Shown here: positions 8,434 through 16,975 of the stretch, piece by piece | How the letters are laid out: the number at the start of each line of letters is the position of its first letter | Numbering within the stretch: position 1 is the stretch's first letter | Source: Bacteroides sp. 51 | GTDB lineage: Bacteria > Bacteroidota > Bacteroidia > Bacteroidales > Bacteroidaceae | Assembly: GCF_010500965.1 (NCBI RefSeq) | Contig: NZ_QVMI01000035.1 | Span: 1-62,023, forward strand | Direction of reading: 5' to 3' | Length of the DNA: 62,023 nt | Notes under the pieces: model-generated | Seen by the model: only the letters and a program-made list of their open reading frames with translations | Database searches by the model: none | What the model was told of the DNA's origin: nothing | Program-made: the position numbers and the translations under genes

Positions 8434-9726
8434 ATGAAACCTAAACAAGAAATTAATGATTCAGCAAATAATACAGTTAACTGTCAACCCGACAGCGTAG
8501 CCAACCCTCAACTGTCAACTGTCAACTGTCAACTGAAAGACAAACTCGTCACCCCAGGCTATTGTTTTATACTGGCAGCCAACTTTCTCCTGTTCTTTGC
8601 CTTCTACCTGATACTACCTGTCCTGCCGTTCTATCTTACTGAAGTATTCCACACAGAGTCTGGCGCTGTGGGACTCATCTTGTCGGCATATACGGTTGCT
8701 GCGCTGTGCATTCGTCCGTTCTGCGGCTTCCTGCTCGATACATTCTCCCGCAAACCGCTTTACCTGGTGGCCTATTTTATATTTACCGGCATCTTTGTGG
8801 GCTATATGTTGGCGGGAGTACTAACGATATTTATTATGTTCCGCGTGGTACACGGTCTGGCTTTCGGTATGGTAACGGTAGCCGGCAATACGATTGTGAT
8901 TGATATCACCCCCTCCTCCCGCCGTGGCGAAGCCATCGGTTATTACGGATTAATGAACAATATGGCGATGAGTTTCGGACCTATGGTAGGACTGTTCATG
9001 CACGATTACTACTCGTTCCAAACGATCTTTATGTGCTCGCTGATTTCAGGAACGATCGGTTTCATCATGGCTTGCCTGGTAAAAACGCCGAAGAAAGAAC
9101 CCGTTCCCCGCGAACCGATCTCACTCGACCGCTTTATATTATTAAAAGGTATACCGGCAGGGGCTTCACTCTTGTTGCTCTCCATTCCTTATGGAATGAC
9201 AACGACCTACGTGGCGATGTACGCCAAAGAGATTGGCATTAGCCTGAGCAGCGGATTGTTCTTCACCTGCATGGCTGTGGGTATGGCTGTATCCCGCATG
9301 TTCTCGGGCCGGCAGGTAGACAAAGGGCGCATTACGGAATTAATCAAGTGGGGTATGTACCTGGTATGTATCTGCTATTTCCTGTTGGCCGCCTGCGGAA
9401 CGCTTATTGGTTATAACCTGATGCTAACCACCGTGTTATTCTTCCTTATCGCTCTGTTGCTAGGTGTAGGATTCGGCACGATGTTCCCGGCATTCAACTC
9501 GCTGTTCGTGAACCTTGCACCGCATAACAAACGGGGAACAGCAACCTCTACTTATCTCACTTCGTGGGACTTAGGTATCGGTATCGGGCTAACAGCCGGT
9601 GGATATCTGGCGCAATACACCTCTTTTGATATGACGTATTTGTTCGGAGCCTGCCTTACGGTGGTTTCTGCCGTGCTGTTCAGCATGAAGGTGGCGCCGC
9701 ATTTTCATAAATATAAATTGAGATAA
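8434..9726 (+). CDS. Major facilitator superfamily transporter
   Basis: The protein has 430 residues with about 12 hydrophobic segments from residue 42 on, and the MFS loop 2-3 motif is visible as GFLLDTFSRKPLY. The substrate cannot be told; the family includes drug and sugar efflux carriers. The first 37 residues are odd: much of NTVNCQPDSV...PQLSTVNCQL is read from CAACTGT heptad repeats related to the upstream terminator. The next Met lies inside the membrane domain, so translation from 8434 is the best available start. The repeat-coded segment is hydrophilic and probably a cytoplasmic tail. nth follows 17 bp downstream and may be co-transcribed. Confidence 0.88.
   Translation: MKPKQEINDSANNTVNCQPDSVANPQLSTVNCQLKDKLVTPGYCFILAANFLLFFAFYLILPVLPFYLTEVFHTESGAVGLILSAYTVAALCIRPFCGFLLDTFSRKPLYLVAYFIFTGIFVGYMLAGVLTIFIMFRVVHGLAFGMVTVAGNTIVIDITPSSRRGEAIGYYGLMNNMAMSFGPMVGLFMHDYYSFQTIFMCSLISGTIGFIMACLVKTPKKEPVPREPISLDRFILLKGIPAGASLLLLSIPYGMTTTYVAMYAKEIGISLSSGLFFTCMAVGMAVSRMFSGRQVDKGRITELIKWGMYLVCICYFLLAACGTLIGYNLMLTTVLFFLIALLLGVGFGTMFPAFNSLFVNLAPHNKRGTATSTYLTSWDLGIGIGLTAGGYLAQYTSFDMTYLFGACLTVVSAVLFSMKVAPHFHKYKLR
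8476..8535. repeat. CAACTGT heptad repeats inside the MFS coding region
   Basis: Several CAACTGT units, four of them in near-perfect tandem at the end, with an inverted ACAGTTAACTGT at the start, lie within the first 35 codons of the MFS gene. They match the heptamer of the terminator 80 bp upstream. Confidence 0.85.
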
Positions 9727-9743
9727 CAATAAACCATAAGACC

Positions 9744-10379
9744 ATGACCAAGAAAGAACGCTACGAAAAAGTTATCGCCTGGTTTCAGCAAAACATGCCT
9801 GTAGCCGAGACGGAATTGCACTACAACAATGCCTACGAACTACTCGTGGCCGTTATCCTTTCTGCCCAGTGCACCGACAAGCGGGTGAATATGATTACTC
9901 CGCCTCTCGTTCACGACTTCCCTACCCCGGAAGCACTGGCTGCTACCACGCCCGAAGTCGTTTTCGAATACATCCGTAGCGTTTCCTACCCTAATAATAA
10001 AGCCAAGCACCTGGTAGGTATGGCCAAAATGCTGGTAGAACAGTTCAACAGCCAGGTTCCCGACACATTGGAAGACCTGATTAAGCTACCCGGCGTGGGC
10101 CGTAAAACCGCCAATGTTATCCAATCCGTGGTGTATAATAAAGCCGCCATGGCGGTTGATACGCACGTGTTCCGCGTGTCCAACCGTATTGGATTAACAA
10201 ACAACTCCAAGACTCCGTTGGCCACCGAAAAGGAGTTGGTAAAGCACATTCCGGAGGAACTTATAGCCACCGCACACCACTGGTTAATCCTGCACGGACG
10301 CTACATTTGCCAGGCGCGAAAACCCAAATGTGACATCTGTGGTTTGCAAATGATGTGTAAATATTACTTAAGTAGCTAG
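9744..10379 (+). CDS. nth: Endonuclease III (base-excision repair DNA glycosylase)
   Basis: The protein has 211 residues, normal for Nth. It removes oxidised pyrimidines and nicks the abasic site. The helix-hairpin-helix LPGVGRKTAN carries the catalytic Lys, and VDTHVFRVSNRIGL carries the catalytic Asp. The C-terminal [4Fe-4S] cluster motif is complete: C-X6-C-X2-C-X5-C in CQARKPKCDICGLQMMC. Start ATG 17 bp after the MFS gene. The TAG stop lies inside the first units of a downstream heptad repeat. Confidence 0.96.
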   Translation: MTKKERYEKVIAWFQQNMPVAETELHYNNAYELLVAVILSAQCTDKRVNMITPPLVHDFPTPEALAATTPEVVFEYIRSVSYPNNKAKHLVGMAKMLVEQFNSQVPDTLEDLIKLPGVGRKTANVIQSVVYNKAAMAVDTHVFRVSNRIGLTNNSKTPLATEKELVKHIPEELIATAHHWLILHGRYICQARKPKCDICGLQMMCKYYLSS

Positions 10380-10466
10380 AAGCTAGAAGTTAGTAGTAAG
10401 GTTAAATTTTCACCCATGCGGCATCGGCCCCATTAACCTAGCTCCTAACTTCTATATTCTAGCCCC
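10374..10466. repeat. Heptad inverted repeat after nth, loop with CATGCGGCATCG
   Basis: Left side AGCTAGA-AGCTAGA-AGTTAGT-AGTAAGG and right side CCTAGCT-CCTAACT-TCTATAT-TCTAGCC have 7-bp periods and are inverted with respect to each other. The spacer holds CATGCGGCATCG at 10415-10426, identical to 35739-35750. The first units include the nth stop codon. Confidence 0.85.
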
Positions 10467-10507
10467 TAAAAAATAATAAAATCATAGCGAAAGATAGAAA
10501 TAAATAG

Positions 10508-10515
10508 TAACTTTG
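10508..10515 (+). promoter_or_regulatory. -7 promoter element for pgk
   Basis: TAACTTTG fits TAnnTTTG and lies 50 bp before the pgk ATG. No good -33 is visible. Confidence 0.5.
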
Positions 10516-10565
10516 CAGTCTGTGAAATAGAATTGAATAACATATTAATAAACAATTAGCGTATT

Positions 10566-11825
10566 ATGCAAACTATTGACAAGTACAATTTTGCCGGTAA
10601 AAGGGCATTCGTCAGAGTGGATTTTAACGTTCCATTGGACGAAAATTTCAACATTACAGATGATACCCGTATGCGTGCGGCTCTTCCTACATTGAAGAAA
10701 ATCCTGAACGACGGTGGTAGCATCATTATCGGTTCTCACCTGGGCCGTCCGAAGGGTCCGACTGATAAGTTCTCGTTGAAACACATCCTGCCTCACCTGT
10801 CAGACCTGTTGGGCGTTGATGTACAGTTTGCTAACGACTGCATGAGCGAAGAGGCTGCCATGAAAGCTGCCGCACTGCAACCAGGCGAAGTTCTGTTGCT
10901 CGAAAACCTTCGTTTCTACGCCGAAGAAGAAGGCAAGCCAAGAGGTTTGGCCGATGATGCTTCGGACGAAGAAAAAGCAGCCGCTAAGAAAGCTGTTAAA
11001 GAAAGTCAGAAAGAATTCACCAAGAAATTGGCTTCATATGCAGACTGCTACGTGAACGATGCATTTGGTACCGCTCACCGTGCACACGCTTCTACCGCAC
11101 TGATCGCAGCATACTTCGATGTAGACAGCAAGATGTTCGGTTACCTGATGGAAAAAGAAGTGAAAGCGGTGGATAAAGTAATGAACGACATCCAACGTCC
11201 GTTTACTGCTATCATGGGTGGTTCTAAGGTTTCTTCTAAAATCGAAATCATTGAAAACCTGTTGACTAAGGTAGACAACCTCATCATCGCAGGTGGTATG
11301 ACATACACTTTTACTAAGGCAATGGGCGGACAAATCGGTCTTTCGATCTGCGAAGCAGACAAGTTGGACCTGGCTCTTGACCTGATGAAAAAGGCGAAAG
11401 AAAACAACGTGAACCTGGTATTGGCAACCGATGCTAAGATTGCCGACAGTTTCTCTAACGATGCGAACAGCAAGTTCGTTCCGGTGAACGAAATTCCCGA
11501 CGGATGGGAAGGTCTTGATATCGGTCCTGACTCAGAGAAAGCGTTTGCAGAGGTAATCAAGAATTCAAAAACAATCCTTTGGAATGGTCCTACAGGGGTA
11601 TTCGAATTCGATAACTTCGCACACGGCTCGCAAGCGGTTGGTGAAGCTATTGTTGAGGCTACCAAGAACGGTGCATTCTCATTGGTAGGCGGTGGCGACT
11701 CTGTGGCTTGTGTTAACAAGTTCGGTTTGGCCGATGGTGTTTCTTATGTATCTACCGGTGGTGGAGCGTTGCTCGAAGCTATCGAAGGAAAGAAACTTCC
11801 AGGTATCGCTGCAATTGAAGAGTAA
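10566..11825 (+). CDS. pgk: Phosphoglycerate kinase
   Basis: The protein has 419 residues, a normal bacterial PGK length. It transfers phosphate from 1,3-bisphosphoglycerate to ADP in glycolysis. The N-terminal [11 protein letters not shown] substrate-binding motif, GSHLGRP, the LLLENLRFY segment, [21 protein letters not shown] and the C-terminal nucleotide-loop GGGDSVA are all present. Its own promoter and flanking repeats suggest a single-gene unit. Codon choice is strongly biased, as expected for a highly expressed gene. Confidence 0.98.
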   Translation: MQTIDKYNFAGKRAFVRVDFNVPLDENFNITDDTRMRAALPTLKKILNDGGSIIIGSHLGRPKGPTDKFSLKHILPHLSDLLGVDVQFANDCMSEEAAMKAAALQPGEVLLLENLRFYAEEEGKPRGLADDASDEEKAAAKKAVKESQKEFTKKLASYADCYVNDAFGTAHRAHASTALIAAYFDVDSKMFGYLMEKEVKAVDKVMNDIQRPFTAIMGGSKVSSKIEIIENLLTKVDNLIIAGGMTYTFTKAMGGQIGLSICEADKLDLALDLMKKAKENNVNLVLATDAKIADSFSNDANSKFVPVNEIPDGWEGLDIGPDSEKAFAEVIKNSKTILWNGPTGVFEFDNFAHGSQAVGEAIVEATKNGAFSLVGGGDSVACVNKFGLADGVSYVSTGGGALLEAIEGKKLPGIAAIEE

Positions 11826-11901
11826 TTCAACATATAAATAAATAGAAAGAGGTGGTTCTTAGCAATAAGAGCTGCCTCTGTCATTGAAGAGGGTATGCCA
11901 T

Positions 11902-12013
11902 AACATCCACCCCCTACCCCCGCCAGCGGGGGATAGGCTGCGCACCACCCGCATGGGAACTTGGGTCAAGCGCCTCGCTTGTCCCCCGCTGGCGGGGGTA
12001 GGGGGTGGATGTT
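11902..12013. repeat. Perfect 32-bp inverted repeat upstream of the ABC operon
   Basis: Arms at 11902-11933 and 11982-12013 are exact reverse complements (32 of 32), with a 48-bp spacer. Each arm holds a further palindrome, CCCCCGCCAGCGGGGG. It ends 35 bp before the start codon of the binding-protein gene, so it probably lies in the mRNA leader. A related element with 41-bp arms lies at 16798-16889. Confidence 0.92.
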
Positions 12014-12048
12014 ACGACACACTATTTCTAATAATATCAAAGCGATCA

Positions 12049-12999
12049 ATGAAGAAAACCATCTGTTTAATCTGCACTGCTCTTTTCCTGCTCGCATCCT
12101 GCAAAGCAAAAAAAGAGCAACACGAAATATACACCGATCTTCGGCCATTGAAACTCGGTGCCATGTCGTCTATGGACTATCTGCCTTTCGTTATTGCCGA
12201 GAAACAAGGCATTTACGATTCGCTTGGCCTCGATCTGAGCATCGTTAAATTCTTCTCTGCCAACGATCGAGACGCCGCTTTCCAATCAGGAAATATTGAC
12301 GGAACGGTGATAGATTATACAGGTGCCGCACTGCAACAGGCCAATGGTATTCCCCTCGCCATAGTGATGGAAAACGACGGATACTTCCACCTGATTACCG
12401 GACGCAACAGCCAGATCGGCAGCATTGAACAACTGAAAAGCAAAAACATCGCCGTATCACGCAATACGGTTATCGAATACAGTACAGACCAGGTACTGGC
12501 CAAAGCCGGATTATCGCCCGGAGAGGTCAACAAGCCGGAGATCAATAAGATTCCCCTACGCCTGGAAATGCTGCAAAACGGGCAGATAGACGCTACGATC
12601 CTACCCGACCCATTTGCCACCATAGCCATGCACAACGGGAATAACTCGCTGATAACCACCAAAGACCTGGGCATCTCGGTTACAGGAACCATCTTTAGCC
12701 AGAAGGCGCTGACCGACAAACGCCGGGAGATTGAGGTGTTAATCCGTGGGTATAATCTTGGCGTAGAGTACATCAGGAAGCATCCGCAAAGCGAATGGAA
12801 AGACATTCTTGTAGATGATGCCGGGGTGCCGAAGTCACTGACAGATGATGTTGTTCTGCCCCAATATAAAGAAGCGAAACTGCCCTCGCCCAAAGACCTG
12901 GAATCGACATTGGTCTGGCTCAAAGAGAAGCAACTTATACCGGCGGCATACCAGGGCGAGAACCTGGTGGACACGATTAAGGGCATTAACTACAGGTAG
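12049..12999 (+). CDS. ABC-transporter substrate-binding lipoprotein (NMT1/SsuA/TauA type)
   Basis: The protein has 316 residues from the ATG at 12049. I chose this start because MKKTICLICTALFLLASC is a typical lipoprotein leader with Cys18; the longer frame upstream only reads through the palindromic repeat. The mature part begins with RPLKLGAMSSMDYLPFVIAEKQGIYDSLGLDL, characteristic of the NMT1/SsuA family that binds sulfonates, nitrate, taurine or thiamine precursors. The substrate is not evident. It is the first gene of an operon with ATPase, permease and porin. Being a lipoprotein, it is presumably tethered to the periplasmic side of the inner membrane. Confidence 0.87.
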   Translation: MKKTICLICTALFLLASCKAKKEQHEIYTDLRPLKLGAMSSMDYLPFVIAEKQGIYDSLGLDLSIVKFFSANDRDAAFQSGNIDGTVIDYTGAALQQANGIPLAIVMENDGYFHLITGRNSQIGSIEQLKSKNIAVSRNTVIEYSTDQVLAKAGLSPGEVNKPEINKIPLRLEMLQNGQIDATILPDPFATIAMHNGNNSLITTKDLGISVTGTIFSQKALTDKRREIEVLIRGYNLGVEYIRKHPQSEWKDILVDDAGVPKSLTDDVVLPQYKEAKLPSPKDLESTLVWLKEKQLIPAAYQGENLVDTIKGINYR

Positions 13000-13020
13000 T
13001 TCCGAAAAACAATCCCACTT

Positions 13021-13758
13021 GTGAGTACCGTCCGCATAGAAAACCTGCACGTCACCTTTTCCGGGAAAAACGGAAAAACGGAAGCCTTGAAGAACTTCTC
13101 TCTTGAGCTGGCCGATGGGGATATTTATTCGGTGATCGGACCCTCGGGAAGTGGGAAATCGACTTTGCTGTATGTGCTTTCGGGCATACGGACCAATTAT
13201 ACGGGCGAGGTACTGATCGATGGTAAACGTCCCGATCCGAAACACCAATCCATCGGACTGGTACCCCAGAACTACGGACTCTTGCCCTGGAAGCGGGTAA
13301 AAGAGAATATCTTCCTGCCGGAACGGATTAAGCGGAAACATGCCGCTACGAACTCCTCAGGCGCAAAACCGTCTTTCGGCGATACGCACGTGCAGGAGAT
13401 CATCCGGACGCTCGATCTGGGCGAACTGCTCCACCGTTACCCCCACGAACTAAGCGGCGGACAGCAGCAACGGGTAGCTTTGGCACGTTCTTTCATCCAG
13501 AAGCCGGATTTGTTGTTGATGGACGAACCATTCTCCGCACTGGATGCCCTGACGGCCGAACGCAGCCGGAAACTTTTCTTTGATGTGTGGACGAAGAATC
13601 CCGTCACCACATTATTTATCACTCACAATATTGATGAGGCTGTAAGCATTGGCAAGCGTGTGCTCCTGTTAAGCCCATCGCCCGGGCAGGTTACCCATAT
13701 ATTAGATGCTCCAACGGCGAGTGAAGTTCGCAACCTTATAGCCGACCAATGGACATGA
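13021..13758 (+). CDS. ABC-transporter ATPase (SsuB/TauB type)
   Basis: The protein has 245 residues and powers import from the cytoplasmic face. Walker A is GPSGSGKST (residues 40-48), signature LSGGQ (144-148), Walker B LLLMDEP (164-170), and the switch His is in LFITHN. The start codon is GTG at 13021, 21 bp after the binding-protein gene; no ATG fits the conserved N terminus. The 3' end overlaps the permease gene by 10 bp, pointing to translational coupling. Confidence 0.92.
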   Translation: MSTVRIENLHVTFSGKNGKTEALKNFSLELADGDIYSVIGPSGSGKSTLLYVLSGIRTNYTGEVLIDGKRPDPKHQSIGLVPQNYGLLPWKRVKENIFLPERIKRKHAATNSSGAKPSFGDTHVQEIIRTLDLGELLHRYPHELSGGQQQRVALARSFIQKPDLLLMDEPFSALDALTAERSRKLFFDVWTKNPVTTLFITHNIDEAVSIGKRVLLLSPSPGQVTHILDAPTASEVRNLIADQWT

Positions 13759-14507
13759 AACGGATACGTACCATACTCATCAATATGCTGCTGGGGGCAT
13801 TGCTGGTCAACGTACTTTGGTATGCGGCGGCAAAACTGCTGAATATGAACGTATTGGTAGACCCGATCACCGTTTATTCCCACTTGGGCGAGGTGTGGCG
13901 CCGTTCGATGTCGAGCCATATGCTTGCCAGTTTGTGGCGCGTAGTGGCAGGGGTGGGCATTGCGGGAATTGCCGGACTGGGCATAGCGCTATGGATGTCG
14001 CTAAGTAAGCCTGCCGGGAAGCTGCTGGGAGCATTTGTTTATTTTACTTACCCGGTACCTAAACTGGCGCTTCTGCCTGTGGTTATGCTGTTGGCAGGGC
14101 TGGGCGATGCCACGAAAATCATTATGATTGTACTGATTATCCTGTTTCAGATTATTATCAATCTGCGCGACAGTTTGAAGAATATTCCCCGCGAGAGTTA
14201 TCTTATTGTTACATCGCTCGGGGCCAGCCAGTGGGAGGCATTCCGGCACGTAACGATGCCTGCCATCCTGCCCGACCTGTTATCGACCCTGCGGGTAGCC
14301 ATCGGGACGGCCATTTCGGTACTCTTCGTAACAGAAACATATGGTACCGACCGCGGCATGGGGTATTTTATTGTCGATGCCTGGATGCGGATAAATTATA
14401 TAGACATGTATGCCGGAATCGTTATACTCAGCATGGCGGGGTTCTTCCTGTTTTTACTGACCGATGTGCTGGAAGCGATGCTATGCAAATGGAAATCAAC
14501 GAATTAA
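13749..14507 (+). CDS. ABC-transporter permease (SsuC/TauC type)
   Basis: The protein has 252 residues with about six hydrophobic helices. The EAA-type loop contacting the ATPase is visible around SLGASQWEAFRHVTMPAILP. This is the binding-protein-dependent transport fold of the nitrate/sulfonate/taurine group. It overlaps the ATPase gene by 10 bp and precedes a porin gene by 38 bp, so all four genes are likely one transcript. Confidence 0.92.
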   Translation: MDMKRIRTILINMLLGALLVNVLWYAAAKLLNMNVLVDPITVYSHLGEVWRRSMSSHMLASLWRVVAGVGIAGIAGLGIALWMSLSKPAGKLLGAFVYFTYPVPKLALLPVVMLLAGLGDATKIIMIVLIILFQIIINLRDSLKNIPRESYLIVTSLGASQWEAFRHVTMPAILPDLLSTLRVAIGTAISVLFVTETYGTDRGMGYFIVDAWMRINYIDMYAGIVILSMAGFFLFLLTDVLEAMLCKWKSTN

Positions 14508-14545
14508 TCAACAGAATATTAACCAATTATCATTATAAAATCGAA

Positions 14546-15610
14546 ATGAAACGTTTTTTACTTCTCACATTTATCAGCCTTACAATCTGCACTTCTTTCG
14601 CATCTGCCCAGACTCCGGAAGAGGTTAACAATCAGAAAGAGGATATCGGAACCACTGTCAATAAAGTAGTCAACACGCTAAAGGAACGCATTCATCTTAT
14701 GGGATATGCCCAGCTGGGATATACGTATAACGATGCGAATGACGCTGACAATGATTTTGACATCAAACGTATTATTTTTATGGCAGAGGGTAAAATTACG
14801 GAAGATTGGTCGCTGTTCTTTATGTATAATTTCAACGGCGGGGGTACGCTGTTGGAAATGTACACGGATTACCATATTCTGCCTGGCCTGTCGGCACGTT
14901 TGGGACAGTTTAAGGTGCCTTACACCATTGAGAGTCCGCTATCGCCAACGGTGGTGGAGCTGATTGATTGCTACTCGCAGGCTACGAATTACCTGGCGGC
15001 TATCGGTCCGCATGATCCGCTTCGCGGCTCAACAACGGGACGTGATTTGGGTTTCATGCTGTATGGTAATCTTTTTAAGGATTATCTGACGTATAACGTT
15101 GGGGTTATCAATGGCCAGGGAATCAATAATAAGGACAAGAATAGCAACAAGGATTTTATCGGTAGTCTGATGGTGAATCCTACCAAATGGCTGTCGGTAG
15201 GCGGTTCTGTGGTTACGGGTAAGGGGGTTGCGATTGGTTTATCGGATGCGAACCCGGATTTACAGATTGGCGATAATTACAAGCGTGATCGCTGGTCGGT
15301 GGGTGCTGTGGTGGAAACCAAGCCGGTTAGTTTCCGCACGGAGTATCTGGGCGGTAAGGATGGCAAGGTGAAGAGCGATGGGTATTATGCTACGGCTTCG
15401 GTGCACGTTTGTCCTAAATTTGATATCGTGGCTTCGTATGATTATCTGAATAAAAATAAGGACTTGGGCATGAAGCAAACGAATTATGTAGCGGGAGTGC
15501 AGTATTGGTTCTATCCCCGTTGCCGCGTACAGGCCCAATATACATATAGCGATAAGAAGGATCTGGACAATTCAAACATGATCCAGGCACAGGTACAAGT
15601 TCGGTTCTAG
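14546..15610 (+). CDS. Outer-membrane porin, phosphate-selective porin O/P-like
   Basis: The protein has 354 residues from the ATG at 14546. This start gives a clean Sec signal peptide (about 24 residues, ending in SFASAQ); the longer frame overlaps the permease. The mature part alternates amphipathic strands typical of a 16-strand porin of the OprP/OprO superfamily (MGYAQLGYTYND near the start, IQAQVQVRF at the C terminus, last residue Phe). It should let the ABC substrate through the outer membrane. A porin directly downstream of an SsuABC-like set is uncommon in Bacteroidetes, where SusC-type receptors dominate. Confidence 0.82.
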   Translation: MKRFLLLTFISLTICTSFASAQTPEEVNNQKEDIGTTVNKVVNTLKERIHLMGYAQLGYTYNDANDADNDFDIKRIIFMAEGKITEDWSLFFMYNFNGGGTLLEMYTDYHILPGLSARLGQFKVPYTIESPLSPTVVELIDCYSQATNYLAAIGPHDPLRGSTTGRDLGFMLYGNLFKDYLTYNVGVINGQGINNKDKNSNKDFIGSLMVNPTKWLSVGGSVVTGKGVAIGLSDANPDLQIGDNYKRDRWSVGAVVETKPVSFRTEYLGGKDGKVKSDGYYATASVHVCPKFDIVASYDYLNKNKDLGMKQTNYVAGVQYWFYPRCRVQAQYTYSDKKDLDNSNMIQAQVQVRF

Positions 15611-15660
15611 CGGCGAGGCGGCGAGGCGCCGAGGCCAGGTGCGGCAAGCCGCGCTGCGCA
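15610..15660. repeat. GC-rich dispersed repeat (copy 2)
   Basis: The stretch GGCGAGGCGGCGAGGCGCC, then GTGCGGCAAGCCGCGCTGCGC, matches the family at 3203, 25009 and 28580. It begins at the porin stop codon. Confidence 0.75.
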
Positions 15661-15704
15661 TGGTATAGAATGGGTGGCGTACAGCATACTGACTTGAAAT
15701 TGCA

Positions 15705-15847
15705 GGGTACTACCCAAAGAGTGCCAGGGTAGTACCCAAAGAGCGCTACCATACTACCCAACGAACGCTAAGGTAGTATGGTAGCAAGCGTAGGGTAGTA
15801 TGGAAGCACGCCTAACATACTACCCTACGGTGTGTTGGGTGGTAAGC
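15705..15847. repeat. 22-bp-phased array of an 11-bp core (locus 2)
   Basis: Cores start at 15705 (GGGTACTACCC), 15727 (GGGTAGTACCC), 15749 (CCATACTACCC), 15771 (AGGTAGTATGG), 15793 (GGGTAGTATGG), 15815 (ACATACTACCC) and 15837 (GGGTGGTAAGC). The register is exactly 22 bp although the core switches orientation. The last two units overlap the 3' end of the PAP2 gene. Confidence 0.9.
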
Positions 15848-16547
15848 TGGTGGTGAGATGCACAATCTGCTTGCTGAACAGTACAAAGAATGCAACATAT
15901 CCGGCGAAGGTATAAGTAATCAGCCGTTTGCGGTAGTGGGAATACAGGTTTCCGGGAAGAATGATTTTGCTACGTTTCTTGTAGAGCACTCTATCAATAT
16001 ATAGTTCGTACAGGTAATATACTCCGACACCGATAATCAGTCCCATGATGGTTCCTGCCACTACATCCGAAAGGAAGTGCACGCCGAAATAAATGCGGGA
16101 ATAGACCATGATCAAGGCCCAGAGGAATACAACGATGGTGTAGGGTTTGTATCGGAACAGCAAGGAAGTAAACATCGCAAAGCCGAAAGCAAAGGTGGAA
16201 TGGCCGGAAATGAATCCGTATAATCCGCCTCCGGTATAGGAGCCGATGGTTTTCACATCATTCATAAAATCGGGATGGAACACGGGACGCAGACGGGCAA
16301 AGTAGGGTTTGAAAATACCGGCTACGAATAAATGGCCAATCAGTACAACGGCTATCAGGGCAACGAGAATAGGCCCCCACTCTCTTCTGGGCTTACCGTA
16401 TACCAAGGCGGCAAGAAAGAAAATAATAAAAGGAATCCAAACAGACATACCGGTGTATAACCATAAAGCATTGTCGAGGAATGCGGTATGGAAGTTGTTG
16501 AGCATCAGGAATAATTCGCGTTCAATAGAAAGAAGTCGCTCTAGCAT
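15825..16547 (-). CDS. PAP2-family membrane phosphatase
   Basis: The protein has 240 residues and about six membrane helices. All three PAP2 acid-phosphatase motifs are present: K80 to R87-P88 (KPYFARLRP), SGHS at 114-117, and SRIYFGVHFLSD at 150-161 with the catalytic His. Family members dephosphorylate lipid phosphates such as undecaprenyl diphosphate, phosphatidylglycerol phosphate or lipid A phosphates on the periplasmic side. The exact substrate is not clear. The last residues (PNTP) and the stop are encoded by the 22-bp repeat array, so the C terminus may have been remodelled by the repeat. Confidence 0.88.
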   Translation of the reverse strand: MLERLLSIERELFLMLNNFHTAFLDNALWLYTGMSVWIPFIIFFLAALVYGKPRREWGPILVALIAVVLIGHLFVAGIFKPYFARLRPVFHPDFMNDVKTIGSYTGGGLYGFISGHSTFAFGFAMFTSLLFRYKPYTIVVFLWALIMVYSRIYFGVHFLSDVVAGTIMGLIIGVGVYYLYELYIDRVLYKKRSKIILPGNLYSHYRKRLITYTFAGYVAFFVLFSKQIVHLTTSLPPNTP

Positions 16548-16724
16548 GGGTTATGTCTTTAGTTAGAATCTGATTAATCTTTAATTTATCTGATTAAATA
16601 GACCACAAAGGTAAAGTTTTCTTCCGAGCACGCATAAGGTTTTAAGCTTTTTAGGCGGGGATTAATATTTTTTTAGCGGGGAGAGAGTTGCTGTAGGGGC
16701 GGGTGTCATAAGTTAATTTCGTCA

Positions 16725-16934
16725 CGTCATTGCGAGGGTTTACCCGAAGCAATCCAGCTCACAAAGCGTACAAACTGGATTGCTTCACTACGTTACCAAT
16801 GACAATATCCACCCCCTGCCCCCGCCAGCGGGGGATACCTGCGGCATCGTATCCCCCGCTGGCGGGGGCAGGGGGTGGATATTGTCATTATCAAATAGTT
16901 CTATATTTTAATATAGTGGCGACTCGCAATGACG
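16725..16934. repeat. Nested inverted-repeat element with a perfect 41-bp hairpin
   Basis: Outer arms CGTCATTGCGAG (16725-16736) and CTCGCAATGACG (16923-16934) enclose GAAGCAATCCAG (16746-16757) with CTGGATTGCTTC (16775-16786). Inside follows a perfect hairpin with 41-nt arms (16798-16838 and 16849-16889) and a 10-nt loop CTGCGGCATC. It fills most of the 428-bp gap between PAP2 and hcp. I see no ORF of its own. Confidence 0.9.
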
Positions 16935-16975
16935 AAGGGGATTTACCGCCTTATGACACACCCTCTTGCCGCCCG

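Noticed and set aside
11884-12048. Longer N terminus for the ABC binding protein
   Set aside because: The extra 55 residues are read from the inverted repeat, and a perfect lipoprotein leader starts at 12049.
14231-14545. Longer N terminus for the porin
   Set aside because: It overlaps the permease gene in another frame; the Sec signal peptide begins at 14546.
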